64,000 bases of DNA from Rhodococcus rhodochrous (GTDB lineage: Bacteria > Actinomycetota > Actinomycetes > Mycobacteriales > Mycobacteriaceae), in contig NZ_LT906450.1 in NCBI RefSeq assembly GCF_900187265.1, positions 1,603,444-1,667,443 on the forward strand, read 5' to 3'. Position numbers and translations under genes: made by a program. The first letter of the stretch is position 1. Each line of letters begins with the position of its first letter. The notes beneath the pieces are model-generated. The model saw only the letters and a program-made list of their open reading frames with translations. It did not search any database and was not told the DNA's origin. Positions 26,642 through 39,460 of this stretch are shown one piece after another.

Positions 26642-27646
26642 TTGTTGACCGGTTGGTGGATGACGCCCACGAGTGCCTCGGCCCTTATTTCGTGTCCGGC
26701 ACGAGAGCCCTCGTGGGCGCCACCGACCGACGCTCCGACTCGCCCGGGTACGGACATAGGCTCGTTGGCGCACCAGGCCATCGAGCAGTGGCTTGTGTCG
26801 GGCGACTGGCAATGCAGGGGAGCACAAGATGCGTTGACGAAGCGATTTATCGCCCTCGCAAGGCCTGATCAAGCAAACACCGCACGAGCACGTCTCGTGG
26901 TAAGTCGGTTGCGGGCACGAGCTGACGAGCTCGGTTCGTTCCTGGAAACATGGGAGAACCCTCGAGTCCGTATCGAGCAAGTATTCATGGATCGTCAGCG
27001 TGGATTGTGGGGTCGGGCAGATATCCTCATCACTTCTCAGGACCGAATCGGCCTGATCGAGGTCAAGACGGGTGAGCACGAATCAGCTGGTACAACGCTC
27101 AATGAGCACGAAATCAGACAGGTCCTGTTCTATGCACACCTGATGGCCCGCGACGCAGGACGGGTTCCCGACGTAGCCAGGTTGTTCAGTCTCAAGCGAG
27201 GTTTGATCGAGGTGCCTGTTACCGAAGAAAAGGTAGCTCGTGTAATAGAGGAGGCGGTGCGAGCCAGGGACAGGTGGGTGGCCGGGAACCGGGAGGAACG
27301 TCCTGCGCCGGAGGTGTGCAAGTTCTGTCCTCGACGGCTGCACTGCTCCCCGAGTTGGGATGCTCTGCCTTCGTGGCCGAATCGCGACGGGGTCGAGGGC
27401 GTTGTTCATCGTCTCGATGAGGCAGCGAGTGGCCGCGTATCACTTGTCGTCCGGGGGGACTCCGCAACGGTGGTCATCTCCGGACTCGTCCGAAAGCAGA
27501 TAGGCAGGGCACAAGTTGGAGACCGGGTACGTGTACTCGGTCTCCAACGGTCACCCGGTCGGCGGGGGTACGAGTCCTTTGCGGCTCGTAGTGACGCTCA
27601 ACTACTTGTCGTTCAACGTCGCCTAGAAGTCGAAAAGTGGGCGTGA
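26642..27646 (+). CDS. Fe-S PD-(D/E)XK nuclease (Cas4/AddB/RecB-like)
   Basis: 334 residues starting with TTG directly after the druE stop, GGAG upstream. An N-terminal SCP (Cys18) and HQAIEQWLVS helix lead to the nuclease core: GRADILITSQDRIGLIEVKTG (residues about 125-145) gives the D...E-V-K triad, followed by Q...YAHLM. A C-terminal CKFCPRRLHC (Cys about 226, 229, 235) with Cys18 makes the four-cysteine [4Fe-4S] arrangement of Cas4 and AddB. The last 90 residues form a small beta domain (VEGVVHRLDEAASGRVSLVV). No CRISPR genes are near. It is co-transcribed with DruE, so it is likely an extra nuclease subunit of this Druantia-like locus. Its 3' end overlaps the convergent methyltransferase gene by 34 bases. 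Confidence 0.78.
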   Translation: MLTGWWMTPTSASALISCPAREPSWAPPTDAPTRPGTDIGSLAHQAIEQWLVSGDWQCRGAQDALTKRFIALARPDQANTARARLVVSRLRARADELGSFLETWENPRVRIEQVFMDRQRGLWGRADILITSQDRIGLIEVKTGEHESAGTTLNEHEIRQVLFYAHLMARDAGRVPDVARLFSLKRGLIEVPVTEEKVARVIEEAVRARDRWVAGNREERPAPEVCKFCPRRLHCSPSWDALPSWPNRDGVEGVVHRLDEAASGRVSLVVRGDSATVVISGLVRKQIGRAQVGDRVRVLGLQRSPGRRGYESFAARSDAQLLVVQRRLEVEKWA

Positions 27647-28872
27647 CGCGGATGTTCTCCTTGACCGACGAAAGCCCGGAAGTTGCCGAGCCGGTATGCG
27701 ACTCCGTGCTCCGTTTCAACTTCCTCGATCTCGAAGTCCTTCGACAGTCGATCGAGATGGGCTGATACCCCGGTTGGTGAGAGTTCTAGGCCCGACTTAT
27801 GTGCCAATTCGGACAAGAGGACGAAATCGCCGCGATCCCGCAGGATCCGGTAGACAGGATCGTGCCGTGTCTCGAGGATGCGGGATGCAGGCTTGGTCTC
27901 ACGAAGGATAGCCGCCCGAATGGCGCGCCCGAGTGCTTCGGCGACCGGGGGCGGGAAGGCATTGCCGATCTGCCGATAGGTCGATGTCTTCTTTCCGACG
28001 AACTTCCACTTGTAGTTCTTGTCGTCCCACCCTTGGATTCTTGCAACCATCTCGTTCGTGAGGCGTGGACCGATTTCGAACTTGTCGCCGGGACCGGGTG
28101 CCTCATCGGCAACTCCGTGTGCATCGACGCTCAGTTTCGCCCATGCGCGTTTGGCGCCTGTGGGGCCCAGGTCCGCACCACCGTGTTTGGTGGAGCCGCC
28201 GACAATCGTCGGCGCAATGTCCTCGGCCTTATTCGCCCATGCGTCCGCGCCCTCCCACTCCCTCTTGCTCATCAGGTCGTAAAGTACTCTTCCGACCGTA
28301 GGCGGCTTCTCACCACTCGGCTCGGGCCAATGAAAGTGTTGAAAGTACTCGGGCAGCATTGCGATCAGCACGAACCGAGGTCGTACCTGAGGAACACCGA
28401 AGCCGGATGCATGGATCAGTCTCCATTCGGCTTGGTAACCGAACTCGTGGAAGCGGTCGAGCACGAACTGCCGATACCCGGCGAATCTAGGTGTGCTCAG
28501 CCCACGTACGTTTTCGAGAAGAACTGCGCGAGGAGCAATGATCGGAGTCTGCTCGACCGCCCAGGCGAACAAGTCTCGTTCGTCTGCCGAGCCGAGCCGT
28601 TTACCCGCAATACTGAAGGGCGGACAAGGTACGCCGCCGGCGAAGAGATCTATCTGTTCGCCACGAGCATCGGGTGAATAGTCTGCCGGCTTCCAGATAG
28701 CCGGGTCCGCCGCGTCTCCGGCCTCCGCGAGGTTCCAGTGAGGCCGGTTCTTCTTCAACGTCGCGAGGGCATCCTTGTTCATCTCCACAGCAAGGACATG
28801 CTCGAATCCAGCCCGCTCAAGACCGAGTGCCTGGCCGCCTGCGCCGGCACAGATCTCGATTACGCCCGCCAC
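27613..28872 (-). CDS. druM: C5-cytosine DNA methyltransferase, probable DruM
   Basis: 419 residues. Motif I EICAGAGGQALGLERAGF starts at residue 6; the catalytic PCPPFS loop with Cys is near 82; ENVRGL, QVRPRFVLIA and the late RQIGNAFPPPVAEALG complete the family motifs. The variable target-recognition region is short (about residues 190-265). After motif X an extra C-terminal domain (HDPVYRILRDRGDFVLLSEL...LSPTGVSAHLDRL) looks like a winged helix and might read DNA or regulate transcription. Druantia type II carries such a methyltransferase as DruM, presumably marking self DNA. It runs convergent to druE and the nuclease gene, and divergent from vsr, which begins 69 bases from its start. 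Confidence 0.85.
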   Translation of the reverse strand: MAGVIEICAGAGGQALGLERAGFEHVLAVEMNKDALATLKKNRPHWNLAEAGDAADPAIWKPADYSPDARGEQIDLFAGGVPCPPFSIAGKRLGSADERDLFAWAVEQTPIIAPRAVLLENVRGLSTPRFAGYRQFVLDRFHEFGYQAEWRLIHASGFGVPQVRPRFVLIAMLPEYFQHFHWPEPSGEKPPTVGRVLYDLMSKREWEGADAWANKAEDIAPTIVGGSTKHGGADLGPTGAKRAWAKLSVDAHGVADEAPGPGDKFEIGPRLTNEMVARIQGWDDKNYKWKFVGKKTSTYRQIGNAFPPPVAEALGRAIRAAILRETKPASRILETRHDPVYRILRDRGDFVLLSELAHKSGLELSPTGVSAHLDRLSKDFEIEEVETEHGVAYRLGNFRAFVGQGEHPRHAHFSTSRRR

Positions 28873-28940
28873 GAGCTACTCCTTCTACGATCGGATGAAT
28901 ACTGGAACACTTCCGGATGCCGCGAGGGAGGAACCGAACC

Positions 28941-29393
28941 GTGACACGCGGACCCGAGGACAGCGAAGGACAGGCGACCAAACATCCCATCCCCTTGAAC
29001 GAGGGCCGTGCACGCAACATGCGCGCGAACCGGCGAGTGGACTCCAAACCGGAGATCCGGCTGCGTAAAGCGCTCCACAGCCAGGGACTCCGCTTCCGGA
29101 AAGACTACCGGATGGATATCAACGGGCTTCGCGTCCGTCCGGACATCGTGTTCACCCGGCGGAAGGTTGCGGTCTTCGTCGACGGCTGCTTCTGGCACGT
29201 GTGCCCGATTCACGGTCGGCAGCCCACTCGGAACGAGTGGTACTGGACGCCGAAGCTTCGCCGGAACATGGAGCGAGACAGGGCCGCGGACGAAGCCCTC
29301 ACAGATGCAGGCTGGACAGTGGTGCGGATCTGGGAGCACGAGGACCAAGGTGCCGCGGTCGATGCCGTCATCAGGGCACTCGGCGCCGGCTGA
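28941..29393 (+). CDS. vsr: Very short patch repair endonuclease
   Basis: 150 residues from GTG 28941 (GGGAGG upstream; the ATG at 28917 has none). Core motifs: MRANRRVDSKPEIRLRKALH, DINGLRVRPDIVF with the catalytic Asp, VAVFVDGCFWHVCPIHG and the RNMERDRAADEALTDAGWTV segment, all as in Vsr. Vsr nicks beside the T of T:G mismatches that arise when 5-methylcytosine deaminates. It is placed head-to-head with the C5-methyltransferase gene, the usual arrangement with the enzyme whose mutations it repairs. Length is normal for the family. Confidence 0.92.
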   Translation: MTRGPEDSEGQATKHPIPLNEGRARNMRANRRVDSKPEIRLRKALHSQGLRFRKDYRMDINGLRVRPDIVFTRRKVAVFVDGCFWHVCPIHGRQPTRNEWYWTPKLRRNMERDRAADEALTDAGWTVVRIWEHEDQGAAVDAVIRALGAG

Positions 29394-29434
29394 GCACACC
29401 GATGCGAGGGCCAGAACACATGGCCGGGTTGAGT

Positions 29435-29484
29435 CTCGGGGCCGCCCCACCGATTGAGAGGACAATCGGTGGGGCGACCCCGAG
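29435..29484. terminator. Bidirectional terminator between vsr and the DUF499 gene
   Basis: 21-base arms (29435-29455 and 29464-29484) pair with a single mismatch around an 8-base loop; the inner stem is GCCCCACCGATT/AATCGGTGGGGC. It lies between two convergent genes that end at 29393 and 29488 and separates the Druantia-like locus from the next module. Confidence 0.85.
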
Positions 29485-29487
29485 TGG

Positions 29488-32400
29488 TTACTCTTCTTCG
29501 AAGCCTGCCTGCTCGAACTTCAGAACGGTTGCGTTCTCGCTGACTGTCCTAACCTTGCTGTCGTCGAACCCCTTGGGGGTACTCGCAGTGATCTCGACGC
29601 GAACCTCCAGATGTACTCCGTCGGCTGCCGCGAGGTGCTGGATCATCTCGTTGGTGATCTTGTTGAAGTCGCGAACGTAGAAGTCCGGATTCAGCGCGGT
29701 GGATCCGAAGAACCGCGTTTTCAGCGGCGCACCCCCGCCTGTCCCGTTGCCGGATCCGGTGCTACCCGAACTCGATTTGCCGGTCCCGGTCCCTGATCCA
29801 GCATCGCCGGTTCCGTTTCCATCTGATCCGACATCGCCGGTTCCACCGCCCAGATCCTCGACTTCACGTTCGCGTTGCGCTTCGGCGCGGTCGGGCTGAA
29901 CGAGGAGAAGAGCATCGGTGACTTGCGGGGGAGTAACTCGATCCGACGGAAGAGTCAGGCCGACGTAATTTTCGCCGTCCCATTCCGTTGCGAGGGCAAA
30001 GCCGGTCTGCTGCCAGAGCATCTCGTCGAATACCGACAGCACCCCGTTCTCGAGCACGGTGCGATCGCGCATCCGACTCAAGTAAGGGTAAGTGGTGTAG
30101 TAGTCCCACAACTGTCCGAAGCTGATGTGACCATCGCGATCCCATGCAGTTTTCAGGCGCCCGGACAGGTCATGACGGATCAGGCTCGCGTTTCGCTGTA
30201 GTACGAGCAGCGATTCGTTGCGAAGTTTTCCTGCCGCCCTTGCAGCCAGATCTGTAGTGGTTCCGTCTGCCTTGAACGCCTCGATTTCGAGCGGCCGGGT
30301 CGGGTCGTACTGGGTGGGGATCAACACCCAATGGTAGGTCTGCAAGAGACGATCGGCGACTGCCTGGTTGTGGGTAGCCGCCCGGTCGATGGCTTGTTGT
30401 CGTTGCGCGGCCGTCAGATTGAGGTCCTTGTCGGCATTGTCGCGGATGAAGGACCACGCTAGGAAGTCACGCACCGCACTCTCAAGCTCGCTCCAGCGCG
30501 CCTCGTCGGCAGCGAGAAAAGAGACCATGTTTCGATGCGTACGCGCAGCAGTCCCACGGTGCTCGACGATATCCCTTGCCCAGACCGCAGCCGGGGATTC
30601 TGCCTTCGCCTTGCGCTCGTGCAGATATGCCGGTGGTACGACAACCAGCCGGGCTTCTTGCACGTCCGGAACATCCGCAGACGACTCAGGCGCGATATGC
30701 ACGCCGGTGAACCCATCATCAGCAGTTCGCCGGTGATTCTGTAGACGTCGCACCACCTCGGCCCATACGTCCTCCCTGTGAAGGCGCTCGGCGTAGTCGC
30801 GGGCAGTGCGGGTGGTGTTTGCCTGAGTGTCGTACCAGTACAGCGACCCCGAGTTGTAGAAGTAGGTGGCGGTATTGGCCAGGTGGTTCAGCGCCGAATG
30901 GAAGTTGCCCGGAACATCGCCTGGAAGCGCGGTCCCCAGGAAGATCCGCTGCTTATCGATGCCCTTGTGTGCCGAGGTCAACGTGGGAGTAGCGCCCATG
31001 AAAACGGTGCGAGCCAGTCGCTGCGTGGTCAGACGTTGGCCGAGCAGCTGATTACCGTTGTCGACCTGAGCGGGTGCAGAATTCGGTCCGTCGACGTCGG
31101 TGTCGATGAGCGCTTTCCACTGATCGTCAAGGTATTGGGTGAGTTCGGTGACGACCTTATCGGCGCGCAGAGGAACCGAACCGGGCATGATGAGGGGTGC
31201 TGTGTCGTTGTCGCGCCAGAGCTGGCCGACGATGACGTTCATAAGGCGTAGGACACCACGAGTGCGTTGGAAGCGCTCGAGTGTGGACCAGTCCTGGTAC
31301 AGCCGGTCGAACAGCTCGGGGTGGATGGGATAGCAGCGACGGATTCGTTCCTCGTAGTCGAGCTCCCGGACCTCCCGAGGAAAGTCGTTGCTGTTCTTGA
31401 CATAGAACGCCACCAACGCCTTGGCCGTAGCGTTGATCTTTGCCAGGGCCGTGGCATCCGGCGTTTCGAACAATCGCCGCCGAACGATGTGGAAGCTCTC
31501 TTCAGCGTTGGCTGCGCGCCACTGGTCGGCGACGCGACCGACGGCCTTACGCAGCATCCGTAGTGCTTCGCGGCCGTTCTGGCCGCCTACTTCTTCCTCG
31601 TCCCCGACGTACTCGCCGTCCTTCATCTCCGCCGAAGCAGGTATGGAGATGAGAACCAGCGTGCCGGGCACGGCTTTGGCGGCTTCAGTCAGGGCTTGAG
31701 CGAAGGTGAACTGGGCATCGAAGGTCCCGTCGGGAAGATCGTCACGGCCGACGAGCTGGCGAGCGTAGGCAACCCACTCATCTATGAGAACAACAGCTGG
31801 CCCGAACCGGGTGAACAGTTCGCGGAGCGCTTCACCGCCAGGATTGAGGCGGTTGGCGTCGGATTCGGCGACCATTGCGTAGCCTTCGGCACCACCGAGG
31901 CGCCAGGCCAACAACCCTCCGATTGTGTTGATCCGGGTGCCATCGGGCATCACCTTCACTTCGCCGGCCTTGATGTCGGTACCGACGATCGCGACTCGCT
32001 TGGCCCTTGGAAGCTCAGTGCCGGCGAACAGGTCCTGAACTTCCTGAGGATAGTCCGACAAGGGGCGCCCTGAGGCAAGATGCCAGACCGCGAGCATGGA
32101 GTGTGTCTTACCGCCGCCGAAGTTAGTCTGCAGGTTGATGATGGGCGCCGCGTTCGGGTCGCCTGCCAATCGCTGCATCGCGGGTACCAGCAGGTATTTC
32201 AAACCGTCGGTGAGATAGGTGCGAGCGAAAAATTCTACTGGATCGGTGTATTCGGGGTCGCCTTCCTCTCGGGACACCATGGCCAAGTCTGCGGCAAATT
32301 CAGCTGCGTGGAAGTTGCCGCTCTGCACATCTTCATGCGGTTTGAGAACGAGACGCCATGGTTCGAGACCATCGGCGCCGATCTCTGCAGCGGCGTTGGT

Positions 32401-32883
32401 CTTGACAACCTTGCGATCCTGCCTTTCGGAGCTCAGACGCATCAGTTCGACGCGTGAACGCCGGACTTCATCGGCTTCGTCGATTGCGCCGATCGCCTTG
32501 AGGAACCGTTCAGCGGTGTCGAGGGCCCGGTATGCGTCATCCGCTGAGAACGAGCCGTTATGAGCCCAGGTGTTGCGGACGTCCCGCAACTCGGTAGCCC
32601 AGGACTGTTCTGTGCGAGACAGGTGCTCACGGAACGGATACCAGCCCTTGCGGACCTGATTCGGAATCTGTTCGGTTATCATGCGCAGACCGTTCTGCGG
32701 GTCGGTTCGCACATAGGTCTTGGGGGCACCAGATCCCTTAGCCTTGTCGCGCACCGCTATCAGCGCGGTCCAGTCCTCGCCAGCCGGTAGTTCCTTACCT
32801 ACGACGTAGTTGTGGAACTCATCCAGCGCAGGACCGAGAAGCTCGAAGATCCGACCGATCCGGTCGCGGTTGCTCACAGCCAT
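29488..32883 (-). CDS. DUF499 ATPase with N-terminal Swt1-type HEPN domain
   Basis: 1,131 residues. The first 130 form a Swt1-family HEPN-like domain with RNTWAH (Arg103-x4-His108), the R-x4-H motif of HEPN ribonucleases. Then the DUF499 P-loop domain: NLQTNFGGGKTHSMLAVWH near residue 250, Walker B VVLIDEWVAYARQL near 365, and a helical central region. A Gly/Ser/Thr linker of about 45 residues (near 1005-1050) precedes a small C-terminal alpha/beta domain. DUF499 ATPases occur beside DUF1156 methylases in defence islands of bacteria and archaea and resemble the large ATPases of BREX. It starts 13 bases after the methylase gene stop, so it is the last gene of that operon. Whether the HEPN motif cleaves RNA is inferred. 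Confidence 0.85.
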   Translation of the reverse strand: MAVSNRDRIGRIFELLGPALDEFHNYVVGKELPAGEDWTALIAVRDKAKGSGAPKTYVRTDPQNGLRMITEQIPNQVRKGWYPFREHLSRTEQSWATELRDVRNTWAHNGSFSADDAYRALDTAERFLKAIGAIDEADEVRRSRVELMRLSSERQDRKVVKTNAAAEIGADGLEPWRLVLKPHEDVQSGNFHAAEFAADLAMVSREEGDPEYTDPVEFFARTYLTDGLKYLLVPAMQRLAGDPNAAPIINLQTNFGGGKTHSMLAVWHLASGRPLSDYPQEVQDLFAGTELPRAKRVAIVGTDIKAGEVKVMPDGTRINTIGGLLAWRLGGAEGYAMVAESDANRLNPGGEALRELFTRFGPAVVLIDEWVAYARQLVGRDDLPDGTFDAQFTFAQALTEAAKAVPGTLVLISIPASAEMKDGEYVGDEEEVGGQNGREALRMLRKAVGRVADQWRAANAEESFHIVRRRLFETPDATALAKINATAKALVAFYVKNSNDFPREVRELDYEERIRRCYPIHPELFDRLYQDWSTLERFQRTRGVLRLMNVIVGQLWRDNDTAPLIMPGSVPLRADKVVTELTQYLDDQWKALIDTDVDGPNSAPAQVDNGNQLLGQRLTTQRLARTVFMGATPTLTSAHKGIDKQRIFLGTALPGDVPGNFHSALNHLANTATYFYNSGSLYWYDTQANTTRTARDYAERLHREDVWAEVVRRLQNHRRTADDGFTGVHIAPESSADVPDVQEARLVVVPPAYLHERKAKAESPAAVWARDIVEHRGTAARTHRNMVSFLAADEARWSELESAVRDFLAWSFIRDNADKDLNLTAAQRQQAIDRAATHNQAVADRLLQTYHWVLIPTQYDPTRPLEIEAFKADGTTTDLAARAAGKLRNESLLVLQRNASLIRHDLSGRLKTAWDRDGHISFGQLWDYYTTYPYLSRMRDRTVLENGVLSVFDEMLWQQTGFALATEWDGENYVGLTLPSDRVTPPQVTDALLLVQPDRAEAQREREVEDLGGGTGDVGSDGNGTGDAGSGTGTGKSSSGSTGSGNGTGGGAPLKTRFFGSTALNPDFYVRDFNKITNEMIQHLAAADGVHLEVRVEITASTPKGFDDSKVRTVSENATVLKFEQAGFEEE

Positions 32884-32896
32884 GACAAGGTTCCTT

Positions 32897-35686
32897 CTAG
32901 GTGTCCAGCATCAGCTGGGTTGAGGCATTGTGGGACTCAGCGACGATGTCGTTCCATGCCGTGCCGAGAGAGTTGAATTCGATCGCAACCTGGGTACGCT
33001 TCGAGTCCTCAGCGATAGTAAACAGCAGGAACGCCAGCTCCTTGCATAAGTCTCGATCGATCGACTCCGGCACCCGGGACAACAACGCAGCCGCGGCCGG
33101 TACACCCTTCTCCGTCAACGCCCGGGATAGATGCATGACCACTTCCCAGGTGCTGATGTGCAGGTCGGTAGCGGGATCGTATTCTCTGTCTGCGTACGCC
33201 TCTCCCAACGCAGTAGGCGAAAGAAGCGCGACCTTACCGGCGCGGCTTATAAGGATGCCGGAACGTTCCAGATGCTCAAGAGAGGCGTTGCGAGCGCGGG
33301 CCATGTTGTCGGCATCACCGAACATGCCAGCGTCGAATCCGTGCTGACGGAACCAGGCGATCGCGAAACGGCTGTCCGGGTCGAAGTCGCCTTCCTGTTC
33401 GACAAGCACCTCGTCGAGAATTTCATTAATACGAGCCAATGCGGCCCGCACGGTCATCTTCGACCCGTCATCGGCCAGCACACCAGCAAAGCGAGAGAAC
33501 ACCGCCATCCCAGGCCCGATCGCTGCTTGCGGCAGATCCACCGGGGCGATCGCACCCTGCTGCAGCTCCCGCAGTGCATCGGGCAATTCGTCCTTAAGTG
33601 CGTTGATGAAACCTCGCCGATCGATTGTCGGCGCATCGTCAGGACGTGGACGTAGGGCTAGGACAATGGAAGAGGCGAGGGCATTGGTGCCCTGGGACAT
33701 CATGCGGTTGCCAAGTTCGCTGCGCATCGGCCAGGTAGCGGTGATCGCCCAGCCGGAACGGATCATCCCCTCCAGCAGTGTTTCCCACCCGGTTGATGCC
33801 TCACCTGCGGTGTCGGTGTCCTGCTGCTTGAATGCGTAATACACAGTGATCGGGAAATCAGGCAATGCGGATTCACGGGCCCTCCGGAAGACTTCACGGA
33901 ATCCTTCCTCAAAGAACCTCTGCGCGCCCTCTTTCCCGCCGTGCCGGTAGGAGTTCGCGACCAACTCTTCAGCCTTGGGCACCAGCATCGAGCCCATCAA
34001 CTCCGGATGAATTGAGTGCATCGAACGGCGCAGCCACACGTAAAAGAAATCAGACAGATCAGAATATCCGATGTTGTCGTAGTAGGGCGGATCGGTGGAA
34101 ATGAGAGCATTCCCTTGCAGTCCGGATGTCGCGTTCCGTTGCAACACACGCCCCGGTGTACTGGGAACGAGTCGATCAAGAGATTTTGAGATCCAAGTCC
34201 ATTGGTCGCGCATATTGCCGGAGGACGAGGAAAGAGGGTTTCCCTCGCAGAAATCCCAAATCATCGGTATTGCCTGTCGAGCAAACAAATGTCCGACACC
34301 CTCATTTTTTGGGTCGCTTCGCCACGAACATAGAGAATTATGATAATCAACTGCTTTTGAGATGCCGAAGCCCAAGTAAGTCGCTACCGCGTCCGCGTAT
34401 GCTTCCGCGCCTTCTCCGTCAGCCTCAAGGCGCGCTCCCTTTGGCATACCTGCCGCGAGCGCATCGACGCGAACACGCTCACGAGCCTCACCGACAAGGT
34501 CACTGAAGCTGGTCAGTGCCGTGAGTTGGCGCGCGGTGAACAGGTCGGCATAAGTGGTCATCCCGTAATTTGGAGTCTTGAAGTCACGCGGGTTGTTCGG
34601 GAGGTCTCCGTCGGGCACGTCTACTGGATGTGCGACTTGCGCTGCTGCCTCATGTTTCGGCGACGGCTCCAGATAGATGCGTGTCCGTTTCCCTTCGGCG
34701 ACGGTGGCCATCAGCTGTGAGCCCATGCGACCGGACCGTCCTTCGGCACGGATGTACTTCAGATCAACCGCAGCACCACAACCGATACACACAGCACCGG
34801 TACGTCCAACTGTTCCGTCGATTTCCTTTGTCGGCGCCTTCTTCGGGTCATGGCCGATGCTGAACTCGACCTGGCCGCCCACAACCGATGGGACGACATA
34901 GGCTTCCTTGCCTCTCTTCTTGCCAAGCCACCAGGAGCGAACGAGGGGCATAGCGATACCGCAGGCGGGGTTGGGGCAGGTAACGGTACGGGCCCAGATC
35001 CACGCAATGACGGTGGCTTCTGATCCGTCTGGCAACTGCGCCTTCGGATACAGGTGCCCGATACGCTTTTCCGCTTCGCCGCGCATCCACTGTCCATACC
35101 GGCGGACATCCTCGGCCAGTCCAGTAGCACGCGGCCAGGTAGTGATCTGCGCGTCCGCCGCACCGGGGAACACGGGTGGGCGTCCGGCGAACTTTGGGGG
35201 TATCTCGATCAGGGCCTTGTTAATGAGCACTGCCACCGGGTTCAGATCCGATGCATGAGCTTCCAGACCAAGCCGCTGGGCTTCGAGGGGTATGGTGCCG
35301 CCGCCGGCGAACGGGTCGAGGATCGGCGGCGGGTTGCCATCAGTAGAGGCGAGGATCTCTTCGCGAGCACGGCGCAGTAGGTTCTCGTCGCCGGCGTTCT
35401 CCCACACCACCAGCTGTTCGATGATCTCGTGGAGTCGCTTGCGTTCTCTCGCGACAGCTTCATCAGTAGGAAACCGGTCCGGAAACGACGACGGGTCGTC
35501 GACGAGCTGGGCGAACAGGACCGCGCGGGCGGCGGCGAGGGGCCGGCGGGCCCACCACAGGTGCAGTGTGGAGGGGTGGCCGTGGCGGATGGACTTCTCG
35601 CGCGCCGATTCGGCGTTGATCTTCTCGAGCGGGAGCGCGACCTCGATGAGCTTGCGACGGGGAACAGTGGTGGTGTCGGTGGTCAC
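32897..35686 (-). CDS. DUF1156 adenine-specific DNA methyltransferase
   Basis: 929 residues. The N-terminus carries the DUF1156 signature (KLIEVALPLEKINAESAREK, then HPSTLHLWWARRPLAAARAV). Methylase motif I DPFAGGGTIPLEAQRLGLEA lies near residue 122, and the catalytic motif DPPYYDNIGYSDLSDFFYVW near 530; D-P-P-Y is typical of N6-adenine or N4-cytosine methylation. Two cysteine pairs (CPNPACG, CIGCG) between residues 235 and 305 form a zinc ribbon inserted between the motifs. This corresponds to the COG1743 type of large methylases. It sits between the helicase gene (119 bases upstream) and the DUF499 gene (13 bases downstream), and probably supplies the self mark of the module. Confidence 0.88.
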   Translation of the reverse strand: MTTDTTTVPRRKLIEVALPLEKINAESAREKSIRHGHPSTLHLWWARRPLAAARAVLFAQLVDDPSSFPDRFPTDEAVARERKRLHEIIEQLVVWENAGDENLLRRAREEILASTDGNPPPILDPFAGGGTIPLEAQRLGLEAHASDLNPVAVLINKALIEIPPKFAGRPPVFPGAADAQITTWPRATGLAEDVRRYGQWMRGEAEKRIGHLYPKAQLPDGSEATVIAWIWARTVTCPNPACGIAMPLVRSWWLGKKRGKEAYVVPSVVGGQVEFSIGHDPKKAPTKEIDGTVGRTGAVCIGCGAAVDLKYIRAEGRSGRMGSQLMATVAEGKRTRIYLEPSPKHEAAAQVAHPVDVPDGDLPNNPRDFKTPNYGMTTYADLFTARQLTALTSFSDLVGEARERVRVDALAAGMPKGARLEADGEGAEAYADAVATYLGFGISKAVDYHNSLCSWRSDPKNEGVGHLFARQAIPMIWDFCEGNPLSSSSGNMRDQWTWISKSLDRLVPSTPGRVLQRNATSGLQGNALISTDPPYYDNIGYSDLSDFFYVWLRRSMHSIHPELMGSMLVPKAEELVANSYRHGGKEGAQRFFEEGFREVFRRARESALPDFPITVYYAFKQQDTDTAGEASTGWETLLEGMIRSGWAITATWPMRSELGNRMMSQGTNALASSIVLALRPRPDDAPTIDRRGFINALKDELPDALRELQQGAIAPVDLPQAAIGPGMAVFSRFAGVLADDGSKMTVRAALARINEILDEVLVEQEGDFDPDSRFAIAWFRQHGFDAGMFGDADNMARARNASLEHLERSGILISRAGKVALLSPTALGEAYADREYDPATDLHISTWEVVMHLSRALTEKGVPAAAALLSRVPESIDRDLCKELAFLLFTIAEDSKRTQVAIEFNSLGTAWNDIVAESHNASTQLMLDT

Positions 35687-35805
35687 GAGGCGGGGTCCTT
35701 CTCTACGTACATCGGTGCTTCTGGAGCGTGGTTACGGGAAACAGTAGTGGTCGGGCGTGCCAGGATCCGGCGGCGGTGCCCGATCAGGTCGGGACGGTGA
35801 GATTG

Positions 35806-39309
<3,504 letters not shown>

Positions 39310-39340
39310 GCGGCCTCCCTCCCACTTCAATCACGCATCA

Positions 39341-39371
39341 GTGACATCGTTCGCGGATCGAAGAATGTCAC
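39341..39371. promoter_or_regulatory. Inverted repeat in divergent promoter region
   Basis: GTGACAT (39341-39347) and ATGTCAC (39365-39371) form a 7-bp inverted repeat with a 17-base spacer, inside the 150-base gap between the divergent helicase and endonuclease genes. It could be an operator shared by both; no regulator gene is next to it. Confidence 0.35.
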
Positions 39372-39460
39372 ATCCCCCGGACATGGCTCCTCAGGCCGCC
39401 ACGACGATCGCAGGGAGGAGCAACCAATACTGTCGTCGAGATCGTCTAGGGTCCCCTTCC

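Noticed and set aside
26642-27646. Reading the Cas4-like nuclease as evidence of a CRISPR-Cas locus
   Set aside because: No cas1, cas2 or effector genes and no repeat-spacer array are present; the protein abuts the DUF1998 helicase instead.
29700-29900. Plus-strand Pro/Ser-rich frames near the end of the DUF499 gene
   Set aside because: They are the complement of the Gly/Ser/Thr linker in the DUF499 protein.
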